IMG/VR virus record: IMGVR_UViG_3300044640_001077
Location: 1 to 47,171 of that record
DNA from: a virus
Direction: 5' to 3' (one strand)
DNA: 47,171 bases
Under the pieces are notes generated by a model. The model had not been told where the DNA came from, did no database searches, and worked only from the letters and a program-made list of their open reading frames with translations. This document shows positions 16,288-24,875 of the stretch, one piece after another; within the stretch, counting starts at the first letter, position 1, and the number at the start of each line of letters is the position of its first letter. The position numbers were made by a program, and so were the translations under genes.

Positions 16288-17109
16288 TTATGATGGTATT
16301 CTTGTTACTGAAATAATGGCTACCTCTGTGAGCCCTCCGTTCATCGCACTCACGCCTTCTTGCAGCTCTCGGTTCGCTTCCATCGCACCGTTAATGTCTC
16401 CTTTCTGTACAGCAACAAGTGCATTCGATACGCTGTTCTTCGCTCGCTCAATGTTGTTCTCGATGCGCTCCTTCGCTTGGATGACATTCTTCACGGTCTG
16501 CAACGCAGCCTGTATCTTAATCAGTCCATCGCGAACTTTTTTCAGCGCATTCTGTGCGCGCTTCAATGCACCGAGCTTACCACTCTTCGCATCATCAATG
16601 TGGTTGCCCGCTGATGTTGATGCTGCTGTTGTGGCTCGAGCCGCTTCCATTACAGCCCCCGCATTGCTTCGAGCTTGAGCAAAGGCGTTCACCTTAGCCC
16701 CGAACGCAGCGAAGCCCTGCGCAGCCTGTGTAAGCTCGTCTGCGTACTCCTTCAACTCGATGCTCAGGTTCACGAGGAACGGTGTTCCGTCTTTGTACGT
16801 CTGCGACTGCATCTCATCAATCGTCATAATCACAAACGTGCCTATGAGCGTACCCTTTCCGTCAATAAACGGAAGAACGTCACCGTTGCGCTGTGCCGTG
16901 CGAAGTGCCGCAAGGTCATCCTCGATGTTTGAAAACGAGGCGTGCAACTGCATATCGAAACGAATAGTGTCGAGGTTGTCTCCTATCTTTTGGAGGCGAG
17001 GCTTACCGTCAATGCGAGCATGCTCCGAATAGTTCGCCTCGGTACGTTTGGTAAACGTATTAAAGCCAATCAGCCCCTCAAATCGTATGTTTCCTAACTG
17101 TGCGTACAT
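16288..17109 (-). CDS. Tail protein U-like, with a C-terminal helical extension
   Basis: 273 aa. The first 125 residues fit P2 gpU: GLIGFNTFTKRTEANYSEHARIDGKPRLQ, FSNIEDDLAALRTAQRNGDVLPFIDGKGTLIGTFVI, YKDGTPFLVNLSIELKEY. P2 gpU ends there (about 160 aa). The extra 150 residues are Ala/Lys-rich helix (ARTTAASTSAG, VIQAKERIENNIERAKNSVSNAL). It lies between tape measure and X, as expected for a tail-terminating or baseplate ring protein. The DNA-circulation N-terminal family is a remote alternative. Confidence 0.8.
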   Translation of the reverse strand: MYAQLGNIRFEGLIGFNTFTKRTEANYSEHARIDGKPRLQKIGDNLDTIRFDMQLHASFSNIEDDLAALRTAQRNGDVLPFIDGKGTLIGTFVIMTIDEMQSQTYKDGTPFLVNLSIELKEYADELTQAAQGFAAFGAKVNAFAQARSNAGAVMEAARATTAASTSAGNHIDDAKSGKLGALKRAQNALKKVRDGLIKIQAALQTVKNVIQAKERIENNIERAKNSVSNALVAVQKGDINGAMEANRELQEGVSAMNGGLTEVAIISVTRIPS

Positions 17110-17112
17110 AAT

Positions 17113-18915
17113 CTAATAAGCTAAACGCGCTTTCGAGCGTTGATAATCGTCTAACATCTTTTTGAACTCGGACTTCATTGTATCAGTCAGTTTAACTCCA
17201 TCTTCCTTTGTTGCGCCACCTTGAAGTGTAATGTTCGGAGCGAAGTTCATAACGCTTGAGTTGTTCTTCGGAACTAACGCATCTGCCTTCGGCCCAGGAC
17301 GAACAACTTCCATCTTTTTCCTATACTCATCCGACACCCCAAACTTTGGATTAACTACGCCCATTTTATTGAAATAAGTTTCGTTATGCTCGGTAACCCA
17401 CTTGCCAACAACATTGGTTTGTTTTCCCATACCCGTTAGCTCTTTCACCTTATTGATTGTAGCTTCCAAGGCTTTTGCAGGTTCCACAGCGAGTTCAATA
17501 AGAGCCACAACAGCCTGAGCAAAAATGTTTCTGACACCTTCCCATAGACCTGAAAAGAATGCTGATACCTTTTCCCAATTAGCCATCACCCAAACAGCAC
17601 CGGCTGCAATAGCTCCGATGATTAACGGAATGCCTGCAGTTGCTAAGTTAAATGTAATACCAAACGCAGTAGCAGCACTGCCCATAACAGCAAATGCTCC
17701 TACCACAACAGCAGCAACAGCCGAAAAACCCATGAACAAAGCAATAAACTGAGCCACCTTTGGATACGCCTTCACAAAGTCGGCTATCGCATCTATAACA
17801 GGCTTGAACAGTTCAGCAGCCTTTTTCAATGGCTCCAATAATCCAGCTCCAAAACTTCTCTTCAACTCGTCAAGCGTATTAGTCATCTTTAGGTACTGAG
17901 AATTCGCTTCCTCATTACGAACCTCAAACTCGCGATCCATCGACCCTTTTAGCTTAGCATCATTAAGCAAGTCCAGTTCACTCGTATACTCTTTTAACCC
18001 CTGAGCGAGCTTTGTAATGTCGTCTCCGTGTTCCTTCCCGAATAACTGAGTGGCGAGGGATAAACCATCCTTGCTGTTCTTCACTTTTTCGAGCACTTCC
18101 AAAATTGTTCCCTGCGGATCAATCTTCATCATGTTTTGCATCTTTGATGCCGAAAGCCCCAATGCCTCGAGTCCATCTTGGAATCGCTTCGGCTGCATCT
18201 CAGCAATAGCAAGCTCACGCATCAACGCATTAATTGCCGTGCCTGCTACCTCGGGACGTGAACCCAACGTGAGGAACGTAGATGCCAATGCAGCAAGGTT
18301 CTTGTCTGCAATTCCAATCTGCTTTGCTGTACCCGCTGTTCGCATGAGTACATCAATTATTTCAGGACCCTTCGCCTGAGTCTTATCATCCAAATAGTTG
18401 ATTGTATCAGCTAAGTCGCTGATTTTATTGATTGGGATATCAAACATAGTGGCGAGCTTACCCATCTGCTCTCCGATCTCCCCAGCAGGAACATCAAACG
18501 CCATGCTCATTTTAGACACGTCTCGCACGTACTGAGCAAGGTTCTCTCGCGCAATACCCATACGACCACCCGCAGCAGCAAGATCAATGAGCTGTTCTGT
18601 TGGCAAAGGAATTTCCCTAGCCAATCTTTCAATGTCTCCCGCAAACTCTTTTAGCGCGGATTTATCATTCAGCCCGTCAACGACTTTCCGAACGCCATTC
18701 ATTTGCGTTTCAAAGTCGGCAGCAGCTTTAACCTGATTCTGCAAGACTCCCAATACAGCAGCACCGGCTGCTATCTGAGCTCCTCCACGCAACGCCTTAT
18801 CTTGGTTTCTCAGGCGTTCCATCTCCTTGACTGATTTGTTAGTCGCACCCTTAACCACATCCGACATCTTGTCGATTGCGCTAAGGACTACGGCTACTCT
18901 AAGAAGTTTATCCAT
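17113..18915 (-). CDS. Tail tape measure protein
   Basis: 600 aa. Mostly helical. Residues about 50-330 hold the TP901/P2-type region (FETQMNGVRKVVDGLND, LAREIPLPTEQLIDLAAAGG, MAFDVPAGEIGEQMGKL). Residues about 395-470 are hydrophobic (FIALFMGFSAVAAVVVGAFAV, IPLIIGAIAAGAVWV), consistent with membrane insertion during DNA entry. The start codon lies inside the end of the frameshifted chaperone extension. Length predicts a short-to-medium tail. Confidence 0.92.
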   Translation of the reverse strand: MDKLLRVAVVLSAIDKMSDVVKGATNKSVKEMERLRNQDKALRGGAQIAAGAAVLGVLQNQVKAAADFETQMNGVRKVVDGLNDKSALKEFAGDIERLAREIPLPTEQLIDLAAAGGRMGIARENLAQYVRDVSKMSMAFDVPAGEIGEQMGKLATMFDIPINKISDLADTINYLDDKTQAKGPEIIDVLMRTAGTAKQIGIADKNLAALASTFLTLGSRPEVAGTAINALMRELAIAEMQPKRFQDGLEALGLSASKMQNMMKIDPQGTILEVLEKVKNSKDGLSLATQLFGKEHGDDITKLAQGLKEYTSELDLLNDAKLKGSMDREFEVRNEEANSQYLKMTNTLDELKRSFGAGLLEPLKKAAELFKPVIDAIADFVKAYPKVAQFIALFMGFSAVAAVVVGAFAVMGSAATAFGITFNLATAGIPLIIGAIAAGAVWVMANWEKVSAFFSGLWEGVRNIFAQAVVALIELAVEPAKALEATINKVKELTGMGKQTNVVGKWVTEHNETYFNKMGVVNPKFGVSDEYRKKMEVVRPGPKADALVPKNNSSVMNFAPNITLQGGATKEDGVKLTDTMKSEFKKMLDDYQRSKARLAY

Positions 18916-19293
18916 CAGGTGGTCTGTTTAGTTTATTATGCAGGTTAACGGCTTCAACGTGCCAAAAGTTTAACTCTCTTGCGTCCATCTCCATCAGAGA
19001 TGGAATGGGAGTATTTGAAAAGTGCGCGAGGAACATAAAGTCCTCGCCACTTAAAAATTTACGCCTGCGAACTCCGCTTGAAGTTTGATCGTGTCCTTCA
19101 TCGGCATCTCGTCAAGCTCTTCCATAGTGATAGGCTTGCCGTCAATCTCAATGCAGAGAGAGATAAGCGCGAACAAGAACAAGCTCGTATCGTCACCCAT
19201 CATCTTTTGCGCCTTGCGTTGGTGAGAGCCTTTTGGCTCGGTTACGATAGTCGCTTTGCGTCCATCGGATAGTTCAATCGTTTTGTTTTCCAT
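18908..19293 (-). CDS. Tail assembly chaperone E+E' made by -1 frameshift
   Basis: At the end of the E frame the slippery heptamer A AAT TTT (19060-19054) is followed after 6 nt by a perfect 7-bp hairpin. A -1 shift opens a 48-codon extension: LSGEDFMFLAHF..., with MEMDARELNFWHVEAVNLH, ending in a TAA at 18908 inside the tape measure start. The Trp/His-rich pattern is that of gpE' proteins in P2-like phages. The composite would be about 127 aa. The fusion is expected to bind the tape measure. Confidence 0.85.
19026..19060 (-). promoter_or_regulatory. Programmed -1 ribosomal frameshift signal
   Basis: Slippery site AAATTTT at 19060-19054, zero frame A AAT TTT, directly before the TAA stop. 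Stem GCGAGGA (19047-19041) pairs with TCCTCGC (19032-19026) around an 8-nt loop; spacer 6 nt. All three elements have the ideal order and spacing. Confidence 0.85.
19051..19293 (-). CDS. Tail assembly chaperone E
   Basis: 80 aa. The P2 gpE / gp41-type pattern: IELSDGRKATIVTEPKGSHQRKAQKMMGDD, then EIDGKPITMEELDEMPMKDTIKLQAEFAG. It lies between tail tube and tape measure, the universal place for this chaperone. A share of ribosomes should shift at its last codons to give E+E'. Confidence 0.9.
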   Translation of the reverse strand: MENKTIELSDGRKATIVTEPKGSHQRKAQKMMGDDTSLFLFALISLCIEIDGKPITMEELDEMPMKDTIKLQAEFAGVNF

Positions 19294-19318
19294 GTGTGTT
19301 GTAGTTGTTGTTATATTG

Positions 19319-19345
19319 AAAAAATGCGGGTAGTTTCCTACCCGC
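19319..19345 (-). terminator. Rho-independent terminator after the tail tube gene
   Basis: GCGGGTAG, loop GAAA, CTACCCGC, followed on the minus strand by ATTTTTTC. A strong hairpin with a T-run lies between tube and chaperone, so it probably lowers tail-chaperone expression relative to the abundant tube protein. Confidence 0.8.
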
Positions 19346-19375
19346 GCTAATTAAAATGTTCCTGTTCCTGCGAAT

Positions 19376-19894
19376 TTATCCACCAATGTTCGCTTTGTAA
19401 GTATTTAACTTGTCCACTCCGTCCACTTTGTAAATGTTCGCCATCACATCAAATTCAACGATGTCGGCTCCGTCAATCTCCTGCTTCATGTACGTCACGT
19501 TGAACATGCTCTCCAGCTCAACATTGTCGTGCTGTTTGAAGTTGCCAGTAGGCGCGTTCTTAAACGTTCCTGTCAGGTACACAACGTAAGGAACTTGAGA
19601 AGTTCTTGCTCCACCCACATAGGTCTCCAAGCTACCGCGAATCTGCAACTGAACAGCCGTGAACGGGTCAGAGCTTTTACGAAGCGCGTCAGCATATGCC
19701 GAGTTCCATTTGATCTTGGCTTCGAGTTTCTCTACTCCCGAAGGCAGTTCAAACGTCCCGAACATTCCAAGAGCCTTGTGCTCAGACATCTTGAACTTCA
19801 TGTCGGGAAGGTTTACTTCCTCAGCCCTGCCAAGGAAGTTCACGCCATCCACGTATACGTTGGCGTTGGTAAGTCTATTGATTGCTGTTGCCAT
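19376..19894 (-). CDS. Major tail tube protein (FII-like)
   Basis: 172 aa. FII family signs: NVYVDGVNFLGRAEEVNLPDMKF, EHKALGMFGTFELPSGVEKLEAKIKW, and GDTQ-type end ADIVEFDVMANIYKVDGVDKL. It polymerises as stacked hexamers around the tape measure. It follows the sheath gene by 2 nt and is closed by a strong terminator. Confidence 0.92.
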   Translation of the reverse strand: MATAINRLTNANVYVDGVNFLGRAEEVNLPDMKFKMSEHKALGMFGTFELPSGVEKLEAKIKWNSAYADALRKSSDPFTAVQLQIRGSLETYVGGARTSQVPYVVYLTGTFKNAPTGNFKQHDNVELESMFNVTYMKQEIDGADIVEFDVMANIYKVDGVDKLNTYKANIGG

Positions 19895-19896
19895 GA

Positions 19897-21330
19897 TTAT
19901 GCAAGTGATTTAAGAAGGTTGATGTCAATGAAACTGTCAAACGTGATACGCTCAGCAGGTGTTGGAGGCATGAACGTGATGTCGAAGGTCAGGTGACCTG
20001 CGCTCAATTCAACAGGTGTGTTCTTCGCTTTGTCGAACGTACACTTGCCGTCAACGATTGCCTCACGCTGAATCAAGCTGCGCATAAAGCCATTTACGGT
20101 TTCTCTCACAGCGTCAATCGTTGCCTGTGTGATAGGACGGTCAATGAACTGCAACATCGCAAGCTCGAGCGACTCATGAATGATGTCGGCTGTGCGCTGC
20201 ACGCTGATGAAATTTGAAGGAGCTGTCGAAGTCGGGAACGCTGCAGAGCGATTGCCCCAAGTGCGAAGCCCTGTGCCGAAGCTGTTGAAGATGGTTGTGA
20301 TGCCCTTCTCGTTGAGCAGATTCACTTCCGTACCTGCATCGTTTGCCGCAGCCGTTAGGTTGCGTTCCATGCCTGTAATGCCTTTGATTTCCTTGTTTGA
20401 AGGCGAGTTCCAATAGCCCAAGCTGTTGTCTGTCGCAGCCATTACGCCTGCCATGAACGGTGCATACGGTCTGAGTACGATTGCGTTGGTCGCAGGGTCA
20501 AATGCCTTCAAACGAGGGTACAACAGGTACGCGCGCTTGCTTGAGGTGTTGAACCTGCCAACAGTTCCCGCAGGTCCACGCCCTGCAATCGCTTCCTGTG
20601 GTGTTGTTCCAGCAGGAGCATCCAACAGCGCGATAGCACGGTACTTGTCCGCAGCCGACAACATCTCTGTTGCCACCGCAGGTTTCTCCGAGAAGTTTGG
20701 CGAAATCAAAATCTTTGGCACGAAACCAAAGCTGTTGAAGCACTCAGCAAACAACTTGTAACCCGTCTTCACGTTGGTGCCGGAGTTTACCGTTCCAATC
20801 ATTTGGGCATCGGATAACGTTGCTGCGTCCAATTTCTTGTATGTGGCCTTCAATACTGTTCCCTCGGGAATAACCGTGTAGTCCAATACGGTAAGATTGC
20901 CGTAAGCATCCATGCTGTAAGCCGATGCGGCTACCGCAGTATTTGATCCCTTCACTATTGACAGCGAGCTTGCGCCTGCTGCATCGGGAATAGGAGCGAA
21001 TGCAAGTTTCGTTTTGCCGTTCGCAGTTGCTGACAATACCTCGTCCGTAACCTGTGCCGTGTTTGTGGCAAAGTTGAACGTGTTAACAACGACAACCAAG
21101 CCTGCGCCATGAGCCAAGATAGCTGCGAGCGCCTGCGGTATGTCGAATCCTGGTACTTGTTCACCAAACTGAGCCGCATCCATTGCGGACTGAACGACAG
21201 TCAGCGCGTTAACGGGTCCTTTGGGTGCTGTACCCACAAGCCCAATAACGGCTGATTTTACAACCGATACGGGTACAGGACCCTTGTTCAGTTCGATGGT
21301 TTCTACACCATGTAGATAGTTAGCTGCCAT
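19897..21330 (-). CDS. Tail sheath protein (FI-like)
   Basis: 477 aa. P2/Mu sheath family: YLHGVETIELNKGPVPVSVVKSAVIGLVGTAP near the N-terminus, FVPKILISPNFSEKP, YLLYPRLKAF, then KGITGMERNLTAAANDAGTEVNLLNEKGI, and GLRTWGNRS, followed by RTADIIHESLELAMLQFIDRPI. Contractile sheath: this defines the phage as a myovirus. Confidence 0.95.
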   Translation of the reverse strand: MAANYLHGVETIELNKGPVPVSVVKSAVIGLVGTAPKGPVNALTVVQSAMDAAQFGEQVPGFDIPQALAAILAHGAGLVVVVNTFNFATNTAQVTDEVLSATANGKTKLAFAPIPDAAGASSLSIVKGSNTAVAASAYSMDAYGNLTVLDYTVIPEGTVLKATYKKLDAATLSDAQMIGTVNSGTNVKTGYKLFAECFNSFGFVPKILISPNFSEKPAVATEMLSAADKYRAIALLDAPAGTTPQEAIAGRGPAGTVGRFNTSSKRAYLLYPRLKAFDPATNAIVLRPYAPFMAGVMAATDNSLGYWNSPSNKEIKGITGMERNLTAAANDAGTEVNLLNEKGITTIFNSFGTGLRTWGNRSAAFPTSTAPSNFISVQRTADIIHESLELAMLQFIDRPITQATIDAVRETVNGFMRSLIQREAIVDGKCTFDKAKNTPVELSAGHLTFDITFMPPTPAERITFDSFIDINLLKSLA

Positions 21331-21378
21331 GTTTGTTTCTGTTTTATGTTTTATGTTTATATAAATATAGATAATTCG

Positions 21379-21912
21379 CTATTCATTTGGAAGTGGGACT
21401 TCGCTCCTCCCAAGGTTTCCCTCTACTTGTATTAGCGTCATCGCATCTGCAAATACTTCCTCTCCCATTCCTTCTTCATCTTCCACGCTGAACGTAGTTG
21501 TTGAAAACTCAATGATAAAATTCCACAGACTCTCTTCGTACTTAACGTGCGCGACAAACGCAATTTTTAGCTTGTCACAGTCCGAAGGTTTGAACCCAAC
21601 CAAGGCCTTACGAACTAACGCAATACCCTTGTAAATGCCGTCAGCAGTTCTGAGTTTCCGAGCCTGAATCGTCACTTGGAATGTCAGCATCTCCGTTTGG
21701 ATTAAATTTGTGATGCTCTTCACTTCAGATGAACCACCACGCCCACCTCCCTGATTGAAGTCGCTAGACTTGTACGCAACCGTTATACGAGATGTTTCAA
21801 CAGGTCTGTTGAAATCCGCTTCCACCTCTGGAATGGGAACAACCTCAAACTTCCTACCTGTGTATGAAGCTATCCTGTCGCATAGTTCCTGTTCTATCTG
21901 TCCGAAGTCCAC
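21379..21912 (-). CDS. Mu gp37-like head-tail connector protein
   Basis: 177 aa. Starts FGQIEQELCDRIASYTGRKFEVVPIPE, continuing with RITVAYKSSDF and FQVTIQARKLRT; this is the pattern of the Gp37 family of Mu-like phages, a completion protein placed just before the sheath. Start overlaps no neighbour; 1 nt after the upstream stop. Confidence 0.75.
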   Translation of the reverse strand: MDFGQIEQELCDRIASYTGRKFEVVPIPEVEADFNRPVETSRITVAYKSSDFNQGGGRGGSSEVKSITNLIQTEMLTFQVTIQARKLRTADGIYKGIALVRKALVGFKPSDCDKLKIAFVAHVKYEESLWNFIIEFSTTTFSVEDEEGMGEEVFADAMTLIQVEGNLGRSEVPLPNE

Positions 21913-21913
21913 C

Positions 21914-22258
21914 TTACTGCTTTGTTGGTTCTATCTTTGCCCGAAATGTTTTGCCATCATAAACGGACTTCACATCACGGACGTAGTACATAATTCCGTT
22001 GACTGATACCTTTTCAGGGTTGCCACTGCGAACGCTTTCAAATAGGCCTGAAAACACCCCAAGGCGATACTCCATCATGAAGCCAACAGGGCTGTATTCC
22101 ATCCCTGCAAGCTCGCTCATTTCTGTTGGGTCCTTGAAAAGAACTCTACCCTGCTGAGCATCTCCTCCCTCGAGAGGTGTCCACGCTGCATCATAGCCCA
22201 TTGTCGCGGTAACGACATTGAAGCTATTTTCTTGAAGTATGTCAAACGGGTTGCTCAT
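21914..22258 (-). CDS. Head-tail joining protein (putative)
   Basis: 114 aa. Beta-rich with WTPLEGGDAQQGRVLFKDPTEMSELAGMEYSP and GIMYYVRDVKSVYDGKTFRAKIE, reminiscent of lambda FII-like or Mu stopper proteins. Position between decoration protein and gp37-like gene supports a stopper role. Moderate certainty. Confidence 0.6.
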   Translation of the reverse strand: MSNPFDILQENSFNVVTATMGYDAAWTPLEGGDAQQGRVLFKDPTEMSELAGMEYSPVGFMMEYRLGVFSGLFESVRSGNPEKVSVNGIMYYVRDVKSVYDGKTFRAKIEPTKQ

Positions 22259-22269
22259 GTTTTATTTTA

Positions 22270-22297
22270 GAACAGCCCCACTGATTGGAGGCTGTTC
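22270..22297 (-). terminator. Hairpin between decoration and joining genes
   Basis: GAACAGCC and GGCTGTTC pair across 12 nt and are followed by TAAAATAAAAC on the minus strand. There is no strong T-run, so a partial terminator or mRNA stabiliser is likely. The stem is nearly the same as the terminator at 5815-5842. Confidence 0.5.
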
Positions 22298-22319
22298 GTA
22301 ATGTTAAATGTGTTTAGGA

Positions 22320-22682
22320 CTAAACGGCTGCTACACCGTCAATCGCACCGGGGAATGATTGAATCATTACTTTAACCTTAGTGCCTGCTCCCGCAACTGC
22401 TTCAACCGCGTATCCAATGAATACACCGTCAGCATCAGTCTTAGTCACTTCACCAGGTGTTGAATCCCAAAATACCACGTCACCGGCAGAGATTGCCAAC
22501 GATGCTTTCTTCGCGAATTCAAACACGCCCTCAGTGCGCATTTGCCCTTTTGCTCCGTTAGCTACGTCTCCCAACGCTACGCCAACGATTCTGCCTACAA
22601 ACACAGGCGAACCGCTTGTGATGGTAGAACCTGTTCCATTGGTGAACTCTAAATGCTCACCTTCTTGAATGAAATTTTGCAT
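22320..22682 (-). CDS. Capsid decoration protein (DUF2190 family)
   Basis: 120 aa. Follows the DUF2190 pattern: FIQEGEHLEFTNGTGSTITSGSPVFVG, VGVALGDVANGAKGQMRTEGVFEFAKKA, AGDVVFWDSTPGEVTKTD. These proteins decorate or cement the head. Located just downstream of the capsid gene. Confidence 0.85.
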   Translation of the reverse strand: MQNFIQEGEHLEFTNGTGSTITSGSPVFVGRIVGVALGDVANGAKGQMRTEGVFEFAKKASLAISAGDVVFWDSTPGEVTKTDADGVFIGYAVEAVAGAGTKVKVMIQSFPGAIDGVAAV

Positions 22683-22712
22683 GTCTTTCTTCTGTTTATT
22701 GGTTTGAAATAA

Positions 22713-22732
22713 GGGGAGGTTTTACCCTCCCC
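22713..22732 (-). terminator. Hairpin after the capsid gene
   Basis: GGGGAGG, a 6-nt loop, CCTCCCC, followed by TTATTTC on the minus strand. The same 7-bp stem recurs at 32795 and 39616. Confidence 0.6.
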
Positions 22733-22739
22733 GATTACC

Positions 22740-24827
22740 TTACGCTCCTGCGTTACGGATTGCTCCACGGAAACCAACGGCTCCGACTCCGTAATCCAAG
22801 CGGATTTTCCATTTCACTCCATCCACTTCAAACCCGTTTTGGCTTTCCATAAATGGTGTTTGAACACCGTTCAAGAACGATACCTCCAACGTAGGTTCTT
22901 CGCCCGGGTTCGCAAACATATAGTAAGCGTTACCACTCAAACGAGGGGTGTCGATTACATCTGAAAGCAAGCCGTTCACTACGTTCGGACGCTGCAACTT
23001 GTTGGTTGCATCAGGATCGTACTGTGAACCATTCAAGATTCTTACAGTCGAAGCCAAGTTCATAGGACCTAACCACAACGAAGGACGAATGTCCAAGTAG
23101 TCGTTCTCGTCCTTGTCCATTTGTTTTCCCATCTGAACGCGCATTGCGTCAAAACGGGTTACAGTTGGAGCTCCGGCATCGGTTGCAATATTCCCGTGAT
23201 CTGCATGGAACAACGTCTTACCGTCAACCAATACAGGTCCCAATCCTGAGTTCAACGCAAGAACTGCGTACACATCGTTCTCAATCGAACGAGCTGCAGC
23301 TCTACCCAACATGCCTGACAAACGGGTGAACCCAGCCAAGTCATCGTTGATAATCATCTGACGTGATACGTTGATGATGTTACCTTTTGTCGAGAGGCTA
23401 ACCTTCTCGTAGTCAGCATCAGTGATGCTCTTGTTCTTGAACTCTCCGTTCTCATTCACAGACTGCAAGTCCGAGAACGTTCCCATTCTCAAACGCTTAG
23501 CTTCACGGAAGTCGCTCAAGCTACCAGTTGAACAGAACTTTCTCCAAGTGTCTGCAACAGCGTTGTAGTTGGAAAGCAACACACGTCTGTTAGTGCCTTC
23601 AAGCAACACAGGGAAGTCCGATGTGCTAGAGGTGAACGCGCGGCCAACAATCTGCATCGGGTCCATACCAACAATGTTCACGCCACTACGAACGAGAGCA
23701 TCCTTAGCCAAATCCAACAACGTCATGTGACGGTAGTTGTTTGCCTCGCGAACAACGTCCGCACTGTAGGCTCCCTTTTCAGGCTTAGCCAATTCAGGCA
23801 TAACACGCGTTACAAGGGCTGCTTCCGTAGCCTCTCTGCGCATCTCTTCTTTGTTGTCGGTGCCAACTTTTACACCCGAACGAGTTCCCTCGAATGGGTC
23901 ATTCTTTCCAAGCTCCTCGATGATTGCTGTGCGAGCTGCATCAATAGCCGTTCCGTTTTCGACAAGACCGCGAGCAAACTCGTCAGACAATCCTGCTGCT
24001 TTAACGGCTTTAGCGATGTCCGCGCTACGCTGACGCTCTGCTTTTGCACCTTCTTCGCGAGCCTTGGTAGGGTCGTTTTGTAGGCGTTCTTTTTCTGCTG
24101 TGATTACTCCGCGAACGGATTCAACAGTCATGTTCTCGTTGTCAATAAGACCGCGAGCGAAATCGGCTGAAAGGCCTGCTTCGGCCACAGCCTTCGTGAT
24201 GTCTGCGGCACGTTGACGCTCCGCGTCACGCAATGCCTTTTTTTCTGCTTCTGTCATTTTTATATTTGGTTCTTCGTTTTTGCGAGTGATTTCTACTTCA
24301 TACTGCTCACCGTTATCCGACCTAACACCCGCGTTATAGTCGGCAGGAATTGTCACGAACGACACTTCCATTGGCTCCCAATCTGTTGCGGTGCGCGTTG
24401 GAACTTCTCCGTCTGCACCCGTAGTTTCTTCGTACTTATATACGCGGTACCCGAAACTGATATCCGTCAGGATTCCATCAGCTACGTCTTGCTCTATCTC
24501 TCTAACGTCTTCGCGTTGGCTGAAACGGATTGATGCAGTAAGCTTCTTGCCTTCAAATCGAATGCTCTCGGCTCTGCCTATTACCGCTCCAACACCTGAG
24601 TATTTGTCGTGGTTGTTCAGCAACGGTAGTCCGCGCTTCAATGCACGCTCGAGGCGTACATTATTTTCCTTTAGCGAAAGGACTTCTTTGAACGGCCCGT
24701 CCCAACCATCCCGGAAAACAGGTGCCTCAGTGGCAAACACAACGTCAACCGTCCGATTCTCCTTATTGTATGAGTTCGGAGAAAACTCCGCTCTCAGCTC
24801 CATTTTGGGTATTTTAATTTTGCTCAT
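22740..24827 (-). CDS. Fused prohead protease and major capsid protein
   Basis: 695 aa. Residues 10-170 are an HK97-type prohead protease: NRTVDVVFATEAPV, LLNNHD (candidate catalytic H73) and DISFGYRV (S124). Residues 190-310 form a charged helical delta/scaffold segment with an internal duplication (202-245 and 263-305). Residues 330-695 are the major capsid domain (NNYRHMTLLDLAKDAL, KTLFHADHGN, QMDKDENDYLDIRPSLWLGP, EVSFLNGVQTPFMES). The fusion would be autocleaved during maturation. Such protease-capsid fusions are known in some Mu/lambda-like phages but are less common. Confidence 0.93.
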   Translation of the reverse strand: MSKIKIPKMELRAEFSPNSYNKENRTVDVVFATEAPVFRDGWDGPFKEVLSLKENNVRLERALKRGLPLLNNHDKYSGVGAVIGRAESIRFEGKKLTASIRFSQREDVREIEQDVADGILTDISFGYRVYKYEETTGADGEVPTRTATDWEPMEVSFVTIPADYNAGVRSDNGEQYEVEITRKNEEPNIKMTEAEKKALRDAERQRAADITKAVAEAGLSADFARGLIDNENMTVESVRGVITAEKERLQNDPTKAREEGAKAERQRSADIAKAVKAAGLSDEFARGLVENGTAIDAARTAIIEELGKNDPFEGTRSGVKVGTDNKEEMRREATEAALVTRVMPELAKPEKGAYSADVVREANNYRHMTLLDLAKDALVRSGVNIVGMDPMQIVGRAFTSSTSDFPVLLEGTNRRVLLSNYNAVADTWRKFCSTGSLSDFREAKRLRMGTFSDLQSVNENGEFKNKSITDADYEKVSLSTKGNIINVSRQMIINDDLAGFTRLSGMLGRAAARSIENDVYAVLALNSGLGPVLVDGKTLFHADHGNIATDAGAPTVTRFDAMRVQMGKQMDKDENDYLDIRPSLWLGPMNLASTVRILNGSQYDPDATNKLQRPNVVNGLLSDVIDTPRLSGNAYYMFANPGEEPTLEVSFLNGVQTPFMESQNGFEVDGVKWKIRLDYGVGAVGFRGAIRNAGA

Positions 24828-24875
24828 ACCTTTTTTTGTTAAGACAATGGTATACTTCTATTTTGAATTTTCCAA

